From contig JAHBZZ010000003.1 of assembly GCA_019635215.1 (NCBI GenBank), positions 1 through 64,000 on the forward strand: a DNA stretch of 64,000 nucleotides, written 5' to 3'. Origin of the DNA: Nitrosomonas sp. (GTDB lineage: Bacteria > Pseudomonadota > Gammaproteobacteria > Burkholderiales > Nitrosomonadaceae). This document shows, piece after piece, positions 17,519 to 27,510 of this stretch (positions are counted from its first letter, which is position 1; the number at the start of each line of letters is the position of its first letter). The translations under genes were made by a program, and so were the position numbers. The notes under the pieces were generated by a model. The model was given only the letters and a program-made list of their open reading frames with translations, made no database searches and was not told the origin of the DNA.

Positions 17519-17545
17519 AATGATTCTCTGAAGAATCATTGTTTT
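17519..17545 (+). terminator. Second hairpin followed by GTTTT
   Basis: AATGATTCT (17519-17527) pairs with AGAATCATT (17532-17540), then GTTTT. Weak as a terminator; it may close a small transcript beginning near 17400. The remaining bases to 17830 hold nothing I can name. Confidence 0.4.
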
Positions 17546-17830
17546 ATCCGCTATTTCCAGTTATCGGAATTCAGGTAAGACACTGCGCCCGAGATATCCC
17601 GCTCAGATTGTTGATCTGTTTTATCATGCAATAACGCGGCAGTGAACGTTTACCAGTCAGCCGTATCGGATAAATACCGTGACTTCCTTTTGTACTCCTG
17701 CTAACCATGCTTGAGTTCAGATTACAGACAAGGAATAATGCACTATCGTAAAGGATTTGAATTTAAAAAAAACGGTATGCATTTTTCTGAAAAGATCAGC
17801 GTTTGACGCTGGAGAAGAGAGAGCAATTTC

Positions 17831-19054
17831 ATGGCAACCTTTAAACAAATCGCTGATTTTGATGTCGCCCGGTTTATGGGCGATCGGTCCGGACTGAGTA
17901 AATGTGCGGACGGATTCTTCCGGGATTTATTTGTCGGCCATAATAACGCATTCCCGGATGAAGTCATGCACGGCGCGTTCGATTGGGATGGCGAAATCAT
18001 TTACGCGCCATGCGCTTACGAGTTCGCGTTTAACGTATGGTCAAGCATCGGTCGTTTTTTCAAGCACGTTCAAAGCGATCCGGGCGATATCGATGCACGT
18101 CAGGCAACGTACTATGTTTACCACTGCGCTAATGCTGCGGCTGGCAACATTGTGTTTGGCAATAATCGCACTGTGTTTTGCGCCGCCGGGCACACCAGCA
18201 CAACAACACGAAAAATTTTTACAGCAAAGGGCGATCGCACTTTTGATGCGCAACATTTGTCCGTCACGACGGATGGCGCCGTTGTCTTCAAGTCGGATCA
18301 GGTCTTGTATATCCTGTCGTGTTCCGATAACGCCATGACCGGGTATGTGACGCATACGATCCCCCTGAGTTCCGGCGCAAGCTGGTTCAAGCTTCTGGAA
18401 GACAAACTGGATAACGATTTTTCTTATGTGGCGGTTTGTGAAACAAAGAAATCCGTTGTAACGCGGGAAGAATCCGGCAAATTGTGGCTGATAGGCTTAA
18501 AAACGAACAGCGTGATAAACCGGCTCGGAATAGACGGTATACAAGATTGCAGCCGGCATCCGCAAAAGCCAGAACTGGTTGTTTTGGGGCAGAAACTGAC
18601 CCTGCTTTCGTTGCCCGATCTCAAAACCATCCGGTCCGTGGCATTGCCTCTTAACAACAATATTAAGAATGTTCATCCGGCATGCGCTGTGGTCGCATGT
18701 AGCCCAGCCGGCCACCATTTTGCGCTGGCCAATGCCGGCAGTCATGTGGAGATTCGCAATGCCAAGACTCTGGAAATGATGCATGCGCTAAATGGCCGCG
18801 GTTCTCCATTGCCGGATATGGCCTGGGATAGCACAGGAAACTATCTCGCGTGTAGATTTGCAGACCGGTCCGGTCAGACAAAAACCGAATTGGCGGTATT
18901 CGATATCCGGTCGCAGGAAATAGTCTTTAAGACTGCAATCAACAATAAAATAACCGAGAATTTCCCAAGTACAGTTTTCAAATGGTCGCCGCACGCAACG
19001 GAACTCGCTTGTCTGATTGATAATCAAAGAATCCAGGTTTATAAACTGGCATGA
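17831..19054 (+). CDS. WD40-like beta-propeller protein, function unknown
   Basis: A 407-residue protein without signal peptide or membrane helix. From about residue 90 onward it contains repeated strand units of the kind HFALANAGSHVEIRNAKTLE, MAWDSTGNYLACRF and FKWSPHATELACLIDNQRIQVYKL, which is the pattern of a seven-bladed propeller. The first 90 residues (starting MATFKQIADFDVARFMGDRSG) form a separate domain that I do not recognise. Such propellers usually serve as protein-binding platforms. GAAGAGAGAG precedes the ATG. It is an isolated gene whose 5' neighbour is the gene-poor 16.5-17.8 kb stretch. Confidence 0.65.
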   Translation: MATFKQIADFDVARFMGDRSGLSKCADGFFRDLFVGHNNAFPDEVMHGAFDWDGEIIYAPCAYEFAFNVWSSIGRFFKHVQSDPGDIDARQATYYVYHCANAAAGNIVFGNNRTVFCAAGHTSTTTRKIFTAKGDRTFDAQHLSVTTDGAVVFKSDQVLYILSCSDNAMTGYVTHTIPLSSGASWFKLLEDKLDNDFSYVAVCETKKSVVTREESGKLWLIGLKTNSVINRLGIDGIQDCSRHPQKPELVVLGQKLTLLSLPDLKTIRSVALPLNNNIKNVHPACAVVACSPAGHHFALANAGSHVEIRNAKTLEMMHALNGRGSPLPDMAWDSTGNYLACRFADRSGQTKTELAVFDIRSQEIVFKTAINNKITENFPSTVFKWSPHATELACLIDNQRIQVYKLA

Positions 19055-19128
19055 GAAGATATTGTGCGCTGTTTGCTGTAAAATATGCGGCAAGAAATAT
19101 CACCCTTTCCGTAGTATCCTGAAATACC

Positions 19129-20199
19129 GTGAATGATCATTACTCCAATAATCCGAATACGACAGACCCCATAACATCGCTTTCCTATCGTGAAGCGGGT
19201 GTCGATATCGACGCTGGCGATCGCCTTGTTCAGAATATCAAACCTTTCGCCAAACGAACGCTGCGGCCGGAAGTGCTGACCGGCATTGGCGGATTTGGTG
19301 CGTTGTTTGAAATTTCCAAAAATTACCGTGATCCGGTATTGGTCTCCGGAACGGATGGCGTGGGTACCAAACTGAAACTCGCATTCCAGTTGAACAAGCA
19401 TGAAAGTATCGGTATCGATCTGGTTGCCATGAGCGTCAATGATATTCTGGTGCTTGGTGCAGAGCCATTGTTCTTTCTCGACTACTTTGCCTGCGGCAAG
19501 CTCAATGTCGATGTTGCTACATTGGTCGTAAGCGGTATTGCCGCAGGTTGTGAACAGGCGGGTTGCGCATTGATTGGTGGCGAAACTGCGGAAATGCCGG
19601 GTATGTATCCGGTTGGTGAATATGATTTAGCGGGATTTGCAGTTGGCATTGTCGAAAAAACACAGATTATTGATGGTACAAAGATCGGGCCAGGCGATGT
19701 CATCATTGGCCTGGCATCAAGTGGCGCACATTCCAATGGATATTCGCTGATTCGCAGTATTATCGCCAGCCATCCGGTTGATCTGACCGAGGATTTTTAT
19801 GGCAGATCGCTCGGCGATGTCCTGATGACACCGACACGCATCTACGTCAAGCCTTTGCTGGCTTTGCTGAAACAATTTCCGGTTAAAGGAATGGCGCATA
19901 TCACCGGCGGTGGTCTGATCGAAAATCTGCCGCGCATTCTGCCGGCGCATACCAGTGCCGTACTGCATAAAAACACATGGACCATGCCGCCGTTTTTCCA
20001 CTGGTTGCAACAACTGGGAAATATCGACGAAGCCGAGATGCTGCGTGTTTTCAACTGTGGTATCGGTATGGCCATAGTTGTCTCTGCCGATCAGGCGGAT
20101 GCCGTTATGCAGCATTTGCATGCGGCAGGCGAAACGGTCTGGTGCATCGGTGAAATCACCGAACGTGCAACCGGCCAATCCGCAATCGTTGTGAAATAG
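19129..20199 (+). CDS. purM: Phosphoribosylformylglycinamidine cyclo-ligase (AIR synthetase)
   Basis: A 356-residue enzyme of de novo purine synthesis that uses ATP to close the imidazole ring of FGAM, giving aminoimidazole ribotide. Landmarks are [16 protein letters not shown] at the start, [15 protein letters not shown] (nucleotide-binding), [26 protein letters not shown] and [14 protein letters not shown]. Length is normal. purN follows after 32 bases, the usual betaproteobacterial pair. Confidence 0.97.
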   Translation: MNDHYSNNPNTTDPITSLSYREAGVDIDAGDRLVQNIKPFAKRTLRPEVLTGIGGFGALFEISKNYRDPVLVSGTDGVGTKLKLAFQLNKHESIGIDLVAMSVNDILVLGAEPLFFLDYFACGKLNVDVATLVVSGIAAGCEQAGCALIGGETAEMPGMYPVGEYDLAGFAVGIVEKTQIIDGTKIGPGDVIIGLASSGAHSNGYSLIRSIIASHPVDLTEDFYGRSLGDVLMTPTRIYVKPLLALLKQFPVKGMAHITGGGLIENLPRILPAHTSAVLHKNTWTMPPFFHWLQQLGNIDEAEMLRVFNCGIGMAIVVSADQADAVMQHLHAAGETVWCIGEITERATGQSAIVVK

Positions 20200-20231
20200 A
20201 AGATTCACTGATAGTTTCAGCAACGCATTGG

Positions 20232-20870
20232 ATGAAAACGCTCGTTATTTTAATATCCGGTCGTGGCAGTAACATGCAGGCATTACTGGAGGCCGGATTA
20301 CCGATTAATCGCGCTGTCGTGATCAGCAACAATCCCGATGCCGAAGGATTGAAAATAGCGGAATCTTTGGGTGCCCGCGCCTTATGCATTAATCACCGTG
20401 ATTTCCAGGACCGGGAAACATTCGACACCGCACTGGCTACCGAAATCAATCGCCACCAACCGAATCTGATTGCACTTGCCGGCTTTATGCGCATTCTCAG
20501 CCATGATTTTGTACAACAATATCAAGGCAGACTGATCAATATCCATCCGTCGCTATTGCCTGCTTATCCAGGTCTGCACACACATCGGCATGCACTTCAG
20601 GAGGGAGTTAAAATTCATGGCTGTACGGTGCACTTTGTTACGGCTACGGTTGATCATGGCCCTATCGTAATTCAGGCGGCTGTTCCCGTCATGCCTGATG
20701 ATACATCACAAGCCCTGGCAAACAGGGTGTTGCAAGCGGAACACCGCATCTATCCGCAGGCAGTACGGTGGTTTTTGCAGGATCAACTCAGGCTATCCGG
20801 ACAAGTGGTTACAGTATCCCGTGCGACGACCCATGATTCAGTTATTTATTCACCAGGACTACAAAATTGA
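20232..20870 (+). CDS. purN: Phosphoribosylglycinamide formyltransferase
   Basis: A 212-residue enzyme that transfers the formyl group from 10-formyl-tetrahydrofolate to GAR in purine synthesis. The catalytic Asn-His-Asp set is visible in LINIHPSLLPAYPGLHTH and the HGCTVHFVTATVDHGPIV segment; ISGRGSNMQALL is the N-terminal phosphate loop. It follows purM closely, and its stop overlaps the possible TTG start of the next gene, so purM, purN and the DUF3108 gene look co-transcribed. Confidence 0.97.
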   Translation: MKTLVILISGRGSNMQALLEAGLPINRAVVISNNPDAEGLKIAESLGARALCINHRDFQDRETFDTALATEINRHQPNLIALAGFMRILSHDFVQQYQGRLINIHPSLLPAYPGLHTHRHALQEGVKIHGCTVHFVTATVDHGPIVIQAAVPVMPDDTSQALANRVLQAEHRIYPQAVRWFLQDQLRLSGQVVTVSRATTHDSVIYSPGLQN

Positions 20871-20872
20871 AA

Positions 20873-21667
20873 ATGAAATTTATATTCCTATTTTTCATTT
20901 TTTTGAGTTACGCAATGCCTGCTTACCTCACTGCAGCAGAGGCGCATTCGACTGTGCTGAAGTCCGGAAAAATACTGGCACGTATCCATATCAGCTATAC
21001 TGTTACAACCGGTATCGGCAACGGTGAGCTGAGTGAGATCGTGGATATCACGCAAAAAGCCGATGCACATACTTTTAATATCAGCAGCAATGCACAGGCT
21101 ACCGGTATCTTCAAGGTTATCAAACCCGGACATATTATACGCAGCAGCCGCGGGCTGATCACCGATAAAGGTCTGCAACCGGATTATTACTCCGATCAGC
21201 GCGCCGACAAAACACCTAGCCTGGCATTGTTTGACTGGGAAAAAAAGGTTCTGACGCTTAGGCATGAAGGCAAGGAAACAAATGAGCCTTTGGCAACCGA
21301 TACATTGGATCGATTAAGTTTATCCTACCACTTTATTTTCATGCCGTACCAGGAAGCGCAGGACGAAATACAAACCGGTAAGCTGTTTAAGGTTCATGTA
21401 ACAGACGGGCGTAGTACGCAGCTGATGCGCTTCAAAATCAGCAATGAAAAACTGAACACCCCGTTAGGTAGGTTGGATACGTTTGTACTGACCAAGTTAT
21501 ACGATCTGGATGACTCTATACAAAGAAAAATATGGTTGGCGCCCGATTACCACATGATACCGGTACGCATTCAATCCGTAGAAAAGGATGGATTGGAGGT
21601 CGATAAGATGATTGCCGAAATCAGTCTTGATTACGACAAACCCGGTGCATCCTGTTGCAGACATTAG
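20873..21667 (+). CDS. Exported DUF3108-family protein
   Basis: A 264-residue protein with a signal peptide (MKFIFLFFIFLSYAMPAYLTAAEA). The body fits DUF3108, a periplasmic family in betaproteobacteria often found right behind purN: VHVTDGRSTQLMRFKI, LDTFVLTKLYDLDDSIQRKIWLAPDYHMIPVRIQ and a final strand ending in LDY. Function is unknown; outer-membrane maintenance is sometimes suggested from context only. A TTG at 20867 overlapping the purN stop is an alternative start two codons upstream. Confidence 0.8.
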   Translation: MKFIFLFFIFLSYAMPAYLTAAEAHSTVLKSGKILARIHISYTVTTGIGNGELSEIVDITQKADAHTFNISSNAQATGIFKVIKPGHIIRSSRGLITDKGLQPDYYSDQRADKTPSLALFDWEKKVLTLRHEGKETNEPLATDTLDRLSLSYHFIFMPYQEAQDEIQTGKLFKVHVTDGRSTQLMRFKISNEKLNTPLGRLDTFVLTKLYDLDDSIQRKIWLAPDYHMIPVRIQSVEKDGLEVDKMIAEISLDYDKPGASCCRH

Positions 21668-21697
21668 TTGTTCACCGGAAAACATAACACTATCCCA

Positions 21698-22963
21698 ATG
21701 CACTTAAATTCTTTCCTGCTGGATCAGACGGTTATTGCGCTACGCACGATTCTGCCGCTCGATTATCCCGCAGATACCGTCTTAAGACGCTTTTTCCATG
21801 ATCATCCCAAGCTCGGTGTGAATGATCGTGCATTTATCGCGGAAACCGTATTCGATATTTTACGCCACCGCCTTTTTCTGGAACATTGCGTGGATATCAT
21901 GACGCCGCGCGCGTTATTACTGGCTTATCTCGTCCGATTTAATGGCACCAATCTGCGCGAACTGAAAGACTGGGCGAAAGATTCCGAGATCAAATGGCTG
22001 AAAACCGTCAAGGCGATTGCCATGGAAACACAGCCGTTGGCTGTCCAGGCGGAATTCCCTGATTGGCTGATGGAAAAATTACGGCTTTTCATGCCCGATA
22101 CGGAAATCCTCAGGTTGGGTATTTCACTACAAAAAAGTGCACCGCTGGACTTACGCGTCAATACACTGCTGGAAAAACGCGAACAGGTGCTTGAAATATT
22201 CGCACAAGATGGTATTCAGGCTGAAGCGATGATGTTCTCGCCCTGTGGCATCCGTCTGTGCGATAAACCAGCGATTAACCGTCATCCACTGTTTTTGTCG
22301 GGAAAAATTGAAGTCCAGGATGAAGGCAGCCAGCTGCTGGGTTATTTGCTGGCGCCCAGACGAGGTGAGATGGTCGTTGATTTTTGTGCCGGGGCTGGTG
22401 GAAAAACGCTGCTACTGGGTGCACTGATGCATTCCAAAGGGCGGTTATATGCGTTCGACACTTCCGAAAAACGGCTGAACAATCTAAAACCGCGTCTCAA
22501 ACGCTCCGGACTGTCGAATGTACATATTCAGCGTATCACGAGTGAAAACGATCCCAGGATCAAGCGATTACAGGGGAAAATTGACCGTGTGCTCGTCGAC
22601 GCACCTTGCAGTGGACTGGGCACATTGCGGCGTAATCCCGATTTGAAATGGCGCCAGTCCGGACACAGCATTGAAGAATTGAAAGTCAAACAGGCTTCGA
22701 TTCTTTCCGCCGCCGCAACTTTAATTAAACCGGAAGGACGTCTGGTCTATGCCACGTGCAGTTTTTTGCTGGAAGAAAATCAGGAAATCATTACCGATTT
22801 TATCGAAAAGAATCCCGGATTTGAGCTTTTAAATTGTGAAGCATTGTTGGCGGAACAAAGAATTACAGTTCTGACAGGACAATTTTTGCAGTTATCTCCT
22901 GCCACACACCACACGGATGGTTTTTTTGCTGCTGCGCTAGTTCGCAGTAGCAAAAAGACATAA
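21698..22963 (+). CDS. RsmB/NOP2-family RNA cytosine-C5 methyltransferase
   Basis: A 421-residue S-adenosylmethionine-dependent enzyme that methylates cytosine in rRNA or tRNA. The N-terminal 130 residues are the helical NusB-like domain of RsmB. The catalytic domain has the SAM loop VDFCAGAGGKTLLLGAL, motif IV VDAPCSGLGTLRRNPDLKW and the nucleophile in YATCSFLLEEN. The ATG at 21698 is preferred to an upstream TTG at 21668. It lies 30 bases after the DUF3108 gene and is convergent with hpnN. The match to RsmB proper is looser than usual, so I give no symbol. Confidence 0.88.
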   Translation: MHLNSFLLDQTVIALRTILPLDYPADTVLRRFFHDHPKLGVNDRAFIAETVFDILRHRLFLEHCVDIMTPRALLLAYLVRFNGTNLRELKDWAKDSEIKWLKTVKAIAMETQPLAVQAEFPDWLMEKLRLFMPDTEILRLGISLQKSAPLDLRVNTLLEKREQVLEIFAQDGIQAEAMMFSPCGIRLCDKPAINRHPLFLSGKIEVQDEGSQLLGYLLAPRRGEMVVDFCAGAGGKTLLLGALMHSKGRLYAFDTSEKRLNNLKPRLKRSGLSNVHIQRITSENDPRIKRLQGKIDRVLVDAPCSGLGTLRRNPDLKWRQSGHSIEELKVKQASILSAAATLIKPEGRLVYATCSFLLEENQEIITDFIEKNPGFELLNCEALLAEQRITVLTGQFLQLSPATHHTDGFFAAALVRSSKKT

Positions 22964-22964
22964 A

Positions 22965-25616
22965 TTAGGCAACCGGTACTTTTTTATTTCCCGAAGACTG
23001 TAGCAAAACCGGCAGAATAATCAGCACGCAGGCAAGCGTCAGTATAACTCCTATCAGCAGCAACAGTCCCATACTCGCCGTTCCCTGATGCTGTGAAAAT
23101 ATCATACTGCCGAAGCCGGTCATCGTCGTTAAGGCACTGTAAAAAATAGCGCGTGCCGTACTGGTATGCAGCAGATTCTCGTAGTTTTCACCGGTGCTGC
23201 CGCTTCTATGCACCATATGCACGCTGCAATCGATGCCGATACCGAGGATGAGCGGTAAGGCAATCACATTGGCAAAATTAAACGACACATCGAACAAAAC
23301 GGCGGTGGCAACGGTAAACAAGGCACCCAGCAGCAATGGCACCATGACCAGCATGGTCGATCTCACGCTTCTGAGCAATACCAGAAGTGCCACGATGACG
23401 CCGATCAATGCCAAAGAAAATGCATGAATAAATGCATCGACGACAGCTTCTCCGGCTTCCAGACTGATGACCGGCACGCCGGTTGCACCTGGCGTTATTT
23501 GCTGCACCGCACGCACAAAGCGCGTCAGGGCGTCGTTGTCATTAATATTTTCATTCGGATAAATTGCAACGCGAAAAATATGATCATCGCTGAGCCAATG
23601 CATTCTGACAGATTCAGGCATATCTTGCCGATCAAAAGGCTGAGCCTGTAGTGCAGCTTGCAAACGGTGGATGGATTTTGGCAGAAGATGCAGCAAATCA
23701 TGGGCTGTCGCTGATAATAATTGTGCCTGAGCTGCGTGAGTGCCGGCTTGATCAAGCCGCATCAGTAATCCTGATAGTGATCTATACAAGGCACGTGCCG
23801 TCTCTATTGCGGCATGTGCGGGCTGTTCATTAATCAACCGACCTAAAGCCTGTCGCAGTTCTTGCAGTGCGGTGCGTTGGGCATCTACATCCATGTCCTT
23901 TTGCACAATGGGCATAAAGGTTATCGGCCCCAGCGTCATCGCCATTTCTTCTATCAACAGAATCTTCTCATCCTGATTGTCAGGCACCATATCGAGTAGG
24001 GTAACGACCTTGTCAACTTCAGGTAATGCAGTCAGTTGATGCACAAGCTGTTCGGTTTCGGTTTGATCATCTTCCAATGCAACGATATGCCATGGAGAAT
24101 TATCAGCATTTTCCAGAAGATCACGGAAAGTCTCCACCGATTCGACATGTGGATCGTTCAGGTTGAGCAGATTATAGTCAAAACGAACTTGCGGCAAGGC
24201 AATGAGAGACAATAAAACAATAAAAAAAGTGAGTGTGTAAACTGTTTTCCGAGAATGCCCGGGCCATTCCAATGCCTGGTGGATAGGTTTCATGGAGATG
24301 AGAGGCTTGATCGTACGCATCGGAAAGAAACGTTGCAACGCCGGAACCACAGTCAATGTCACCAATAAACTGATCATCATCCCTGACCCTGAAATCAGGC
24401 CCAGTTCCGCCACGCCATCATAGGTTGTCGGCATAAAAGCATAAAACCCGATCGCCGTAGTCACCGCACACAACATCAGTGCGTGTCCGATATCGCCGCT
24501 GGCCTTCGGCAATGTTTCGGTTACCGACAAGCCGGTAGTGCGCTGGACTTCCTCATGCCGTAATAGAAAATGTATGGCGTAATCAATGCCAAGGCCAATA
24601 TAAAGTACAGCAAAAGCAATTGAGATCAAGTTCAAATGGCCGACTGCAAACGTGGCAAAAGCGGCTGTCAACAATAATCCAAGTGCAAGACTGAAAAGCA
24701 CGGTCATGATCGCACCGATTGTCCTGAGCGCTATCAGCAACACCACAATCACCAATACAAGCGCAAGCATACCGGCATCCTGCGCACCACGCATCGCACT
24801 GTGTAATTCATCGAAAGCCAGCGCTGCTTCACCGGTAATGCGAAGTTTTGTGGGAGAGTCTGCAGTGATACCAAGATTTTTGGCGGCTTCACGGATTGCA
24901 TTCATCGGTTGTTCCGCAGCAAACAACTGTGTGTAATCCAGTTTCGGTCGCGTCAGAATAATTTCCTGATAGCGGTCAGCCTGTTGTTCACCATCCAGTA
25001 AAATCTGCCATGATAATGCGCGCGGCATGTTAGCCATCCGTGTGTCTAGCGTCGTGCTAATACCGTTGAAAACGGCTCCCAGATCCAGATTTCTTCCACT
25101 GATCATTTCATCGACCGCTTCTGTCAGCACCGATGCGAAAGTATCCAAGGCTGGATTTTCCGACAAGCGGGCTATCAGCGGTTGCGCAGCCGCCAGACGA
25201 TCGGTAATTTTTTCAAGCTCCGCAATATCTTTGTAAAGCAGGCCGTTTTGCTCAAAAAAGGAATCACCGCTCAGATAACTTGCTTCATAAAAATGCTCAG
25301 TATCTTTTTGCAGATATTCGTTCAACTGCTTGGCGGCTGCATGCGCCTGTTCCGGTGTAGGCGCATCCAAAACCAAGAGTAATGCATCTTCATATTGGGG
25401 AAATGCTTCTTTATAACGCTTGTGATTGACCCGAAAGGGTACTTCTTCCGACAGCATATCTGTCGTGTCGGTATGTATGCCCAGATTATTTGCGGTATAT
25501 ACAACACTGGTACCGGCGATGATAATACTCAGTAAAATAACCCAGATTGCGTTTTGATAGGAAAATGCCGCCCAGCGCGCAAAAAAACGGTAATTTGCGC
25601 CATTTGTAGTTTCCAC
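22965..25616 (-). CDS. hpnN: Hopanoid RND-family transporter HpnN
   Basis: An inner-membrane protein of 883 residues from the GTG at 25616 (AAAGGA seven bases upstream; a TTG at 25631 is also in frame). It has the MMPL/RND layout: one helix, a large periplasmic domain, a block of five or six helices containing the sterol-sensing-like LYIGLGIDYAIHFLLRHEE, and then the same arrangement again with LILGIGIDCSVHMVHRSG. HpnN moves hopanoids to the outer membrane in Rhodopseudomonas and Burkholderia. It is the last gene of the hpnH-hpnB-hpnM-hpnN operon, 75 bases behind hpnM. Confidence 0.93.
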   Translation of the reverse strand: METTNGANYRFFARWAAFSYQNAIWVILLSIIIAGTSVVYTANNLGIHTDTTDMLSEEVPFRVNHKRYKEAFPQYEDALLLVLDAPTPEQAHAAAKQLNEYLQKDTEHFYEASYLSGDSFFEQNGLLYKDIAELEKITDRLAAAQPLIARLSENPALDTFASVLTEAVDEMISGRNLDLGAVFNGISTTLDTRMANMPRALSWQILLDGEQQADRYQEIILTRPKLDYTQLFAAEQPMNAIREAAKNLGITADSPTKLRITGEAALAFDELHSAMRGAQDAGMLALVLVIVVLLIALRTIGAIMTVLFSLALGLLLTAAFATFAVGHLNLISIAFAVLYIGLGIDYAIHFLLRHEEVQRTTGLSVTETLPKASGDIGHALMLCAVTTAIGFYAFMPTTYDGVAELGLISGSGMMISLLVTLTVVPALQRFFPMRTIKPLISMKPIHQALEWPGHSRKTVYTLTFFIVLLSLIALPQVRFDYNLLNLNDPHVESVETFRDLLENADNSPWHIVALEDDQTETEQLVHQLTALPEVDKVVTLLDMVPDNQDEKILLIEEMAMTLGPITFMPIVQKDMDVDAQRTALQELRQALGRLINEQPAHAAIETARALYRSLSGLLMRLDQAGTHAAQAQLLSATAHDLLHLLPKSIHRLQAALQAQPFDRQDMPESVRMHWLSDDHIFRVAIYPNENINDNDALTRFVRAVQQITPGATGVPVISLEAGEAVVDAFIHAFSLALIGVIVALLVLLRSVRSTMLVMVPLLLGALFTVATAVLFDVSFNFANVIALPLILGIGIDCSVHMVHRSGSTGENYENLLHTSTARAIFYSALTTMTGFGSMIFSQHQGTASMGLLLLIGVILTLACVLIILPVLLQSSGNKKVPVA

Positions 25617-25691
25617 AGAAATTCCTTTCAAGCGATAAAACAGAAGAAGCAGGACATGAATATTTGCCGTTCGGCGCTGTTACTGGAATAC

Positions 25692-26342
25692 TTATTCGGT
25701 ATGTTCCGCTTCGGTTATTTTGACCTTCAACATCTCGATAAGTGATTGAAATCCATCGCGTTGCATGATCGATCGATATTCGCTGCGCTTTATTGCCAGA
25801 TCGCTGACGCCATCAAATAAGATATTGATAATGAGCCATTCTTCGTTCGAATAGTGTAGAACATAATCAAAATTAACGATACCGCCGTCACTTTGTATAA
25901 GCTGACTGCGCACCAGTTTCTGCTCGCGCGGCAAATCGCGCTGCTCGAGGAATTTGAATTGCTCACCAGCATATTGCTTAAATTGTCCGGCGTAAGTCAC
26001 GATGCTGAGCTGCTGAAATGTTTCGACTATCAAATCGTGTTGTTCCTGGTTCAGATCATTCCAGAGTGTCGCACCAAGAATCGTTTTGATAATCAGATTG
26101 ATATCATGCGTTCGATTAACAACGGGAGTTAGAAATTCCACACGCCCGGAAAACCCCAATTGCGTACCGTCACGCATCGACTGCAACAATGATTGCTGCA
26201 AATCATGCACTGTCGCATAAGCACTGCCCGGCTCCGGTTCTTGCGCGCTTGCGATTTTGACGACTGAAATGAATGGTAAAAGAACGATACTGATCAGAAT
26301 CAGTATCCACGGCAACTGTTTAATGATTTGCTTTGCTTTCAT
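25692..26342 (-). CDS. hpnM: HpnM, periplasmic MlaC/Ttg2D-like lipid carrier
   Basis: A 216-residue exported protein with signal peptide (about 1-33, LPWILILISIVLLPFISVVKIASA). The rest is the MlaC/toluene-tolerance fold: RTHDINLIIKTILGATLWNDL and DFKFLE-type segments, with the final NILFDGVSDLAIKRSEYRS typical of MlaC. In hopanoid operons this family is named HpnM and is thought to carry lipid between HpnN and the outer membrane. The ATG at 26342 lies inside the end of hpnB, overlapping it by 23 bases with GGAAAG upstream. Confidence 0.9.
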   Translation of the reverse strand: MKAKQIIKQLPWILILISIVLLPFISVVKIASAQEPEPGSAYATVHDLQQSLLQSMRDGTQLGFSGRVEFLTPVVNRTHDINLIIKTILGATLWNDLNQEQHDLIVETFQQLSIVTYAGQFKQYAGEQFKFLEQRDLPREQKLVRSQLIQSDGGIVNFDYVLHYSNEEWLIINILFDGVSDLAIKRSEYRSIMQRDGFQSLIEMLKVKITEAEHTE

Positions 26343-27450
26343 ATTGACGGTCTTTCCAGCGAGCACGCTCCCCGCGCCAGTAGCGCATTGCAGAAGTCCA
26401 CGTCATGGCAAGATACAATAGGCCAGTAAAAGGAAGCGCAAATGCCCATAAGGGAGAGCGATGGTAGTAATTCAAAGTCGGTTTGTAGGCATAAAACATC
26501 GCTGCACATGCAATCAGACTGATCATATAAGTTTTCGGATCAGGCAGCAATAAAAATGCAAAAGGTGCAAGCCAGAACATAGATAGCATGATGACCGTGC
26601 ACAGCAGCAATAAAATCAGTGAATAATTGAGCTGTGTATAAGCTGTGCGCGCTACCATTTCCCAAATTGGCCTGAGTCCACGGTAACCACGATGACTGCG
26701 TGCGGCATGACTCAATCCAAGCCAGATATTCCTTCCGGAATGTTTGATGCGTGCAGCCAGCGTGCAATCGTCAATGAGCGCATTATGCAGACTGCTGAAA
26801 GCACCCGTGGAATGTAATGCCTGTGTTTCAACCAGTATACATCCACCTGCAGCCGCAGCCATGCGGGACTCCGATTTGTTAACCAGGTCAAAAGGATAAA
26901 GCAGTTTGAAAAAAAAGATAAACGCAGGCATTAATAAGCGCTCAACGGCAATATTCATGGGGGGCGCCGCCATTAACGACACCATTGAACAGTTTTCAGT
27001 CACCACTTTATCTTTCAATGTCGCAATAATGCCTCGAGATAATGCGATATCGGCATCAAGCAGCAATGTATAGGGCGTATTGACATGCCGTAGCCCCTGT
27101 TCAAGTGCCCAAAGTTTGCCACTCCACCCCTCTGGTGGCGCAGTTCCTGCAATTACTTGCGAGCCTTTTTGTTGCGCCAGCTGTGCCGTTTCGTCGGTTG
27201 ATTGATCGTCGATAACGATGATCTGCAGGTATTCACCTTGTGCCTTTAGACCATCAAGCGTTTGTTGAATGTACGGTGCTTCATTCCGCGCAGGAATCAA
27301 CACTGTAATGTCACTCAGATTCCGGTTTGAATCTAAACCAGAACCGGGCTCAATCTGCTCGCGTGTACTGGTCGGTCGCCAGGGAAGTAGCAATAGAGAT
27401 AACCAGCAGACTGTTCCAAAAGCGCCACCATACAACAACAACTCAATCAT
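26320..27450 (-). CDS. hpnB: Hopene-associated glycosyltransferase HpnB
   Basis: A 376-residue family 2 glycosyltransferase. Domains: an N-terminal helix (1-24), the GT-A domain with VLIPARNEAPYI, IIVIDDQSTDET, PPEGWSGKLWALEQGL and the metal-binding LLDADIAL, then ALIDDCTLAARIKHSG, and three or four C-terminal membrane helices with ARTAYTQLNYS. These features match HpnB rather than HpnI. It is presumed to glycosylate a hopanoid or a related membrane lipid. It starts 60 bases after the hpnH stop. Confidence 0.85.
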   Translation of the reverse strand: MIELLLYGGAFGTVCWLSLLLLPWRPTSTREQIEPGSGLDSNRNLSDITVLIPARNEAPYIQQTLDGLKAQGEYLQIIVIDDQSTDETAQLAQQKGSQVIAGTAPPEGWSGKLWALEQGLRHVNTPYTLLLDADIALSRGIIATLKDKVVTENCSMVSLMAAPPMNIAVERLLMPAFIFFFKLLYPFDLVNKSESRMAAAAGGCILVETQALHSTGAFSSLHNALIDDCTLAARIKHSGRNIWLGLSHAARSHRGYRGLRPIWEMVARTAYTQLNYSLILLLLCTVIMLSMFWLAPFAFLLLPDPKTYMISLIACAAMFYAYKPTLNYYHRSPLWAFALPFTGLLYLAMTWTSAMRYWRGERARWKDRQYESKANH

Positions 27451-27510
27451 CGCATTCCATATAGCTTACAACCCGGATTGGTTATTCAATCGTGACCAGG
27501 ATGGGTTCGA

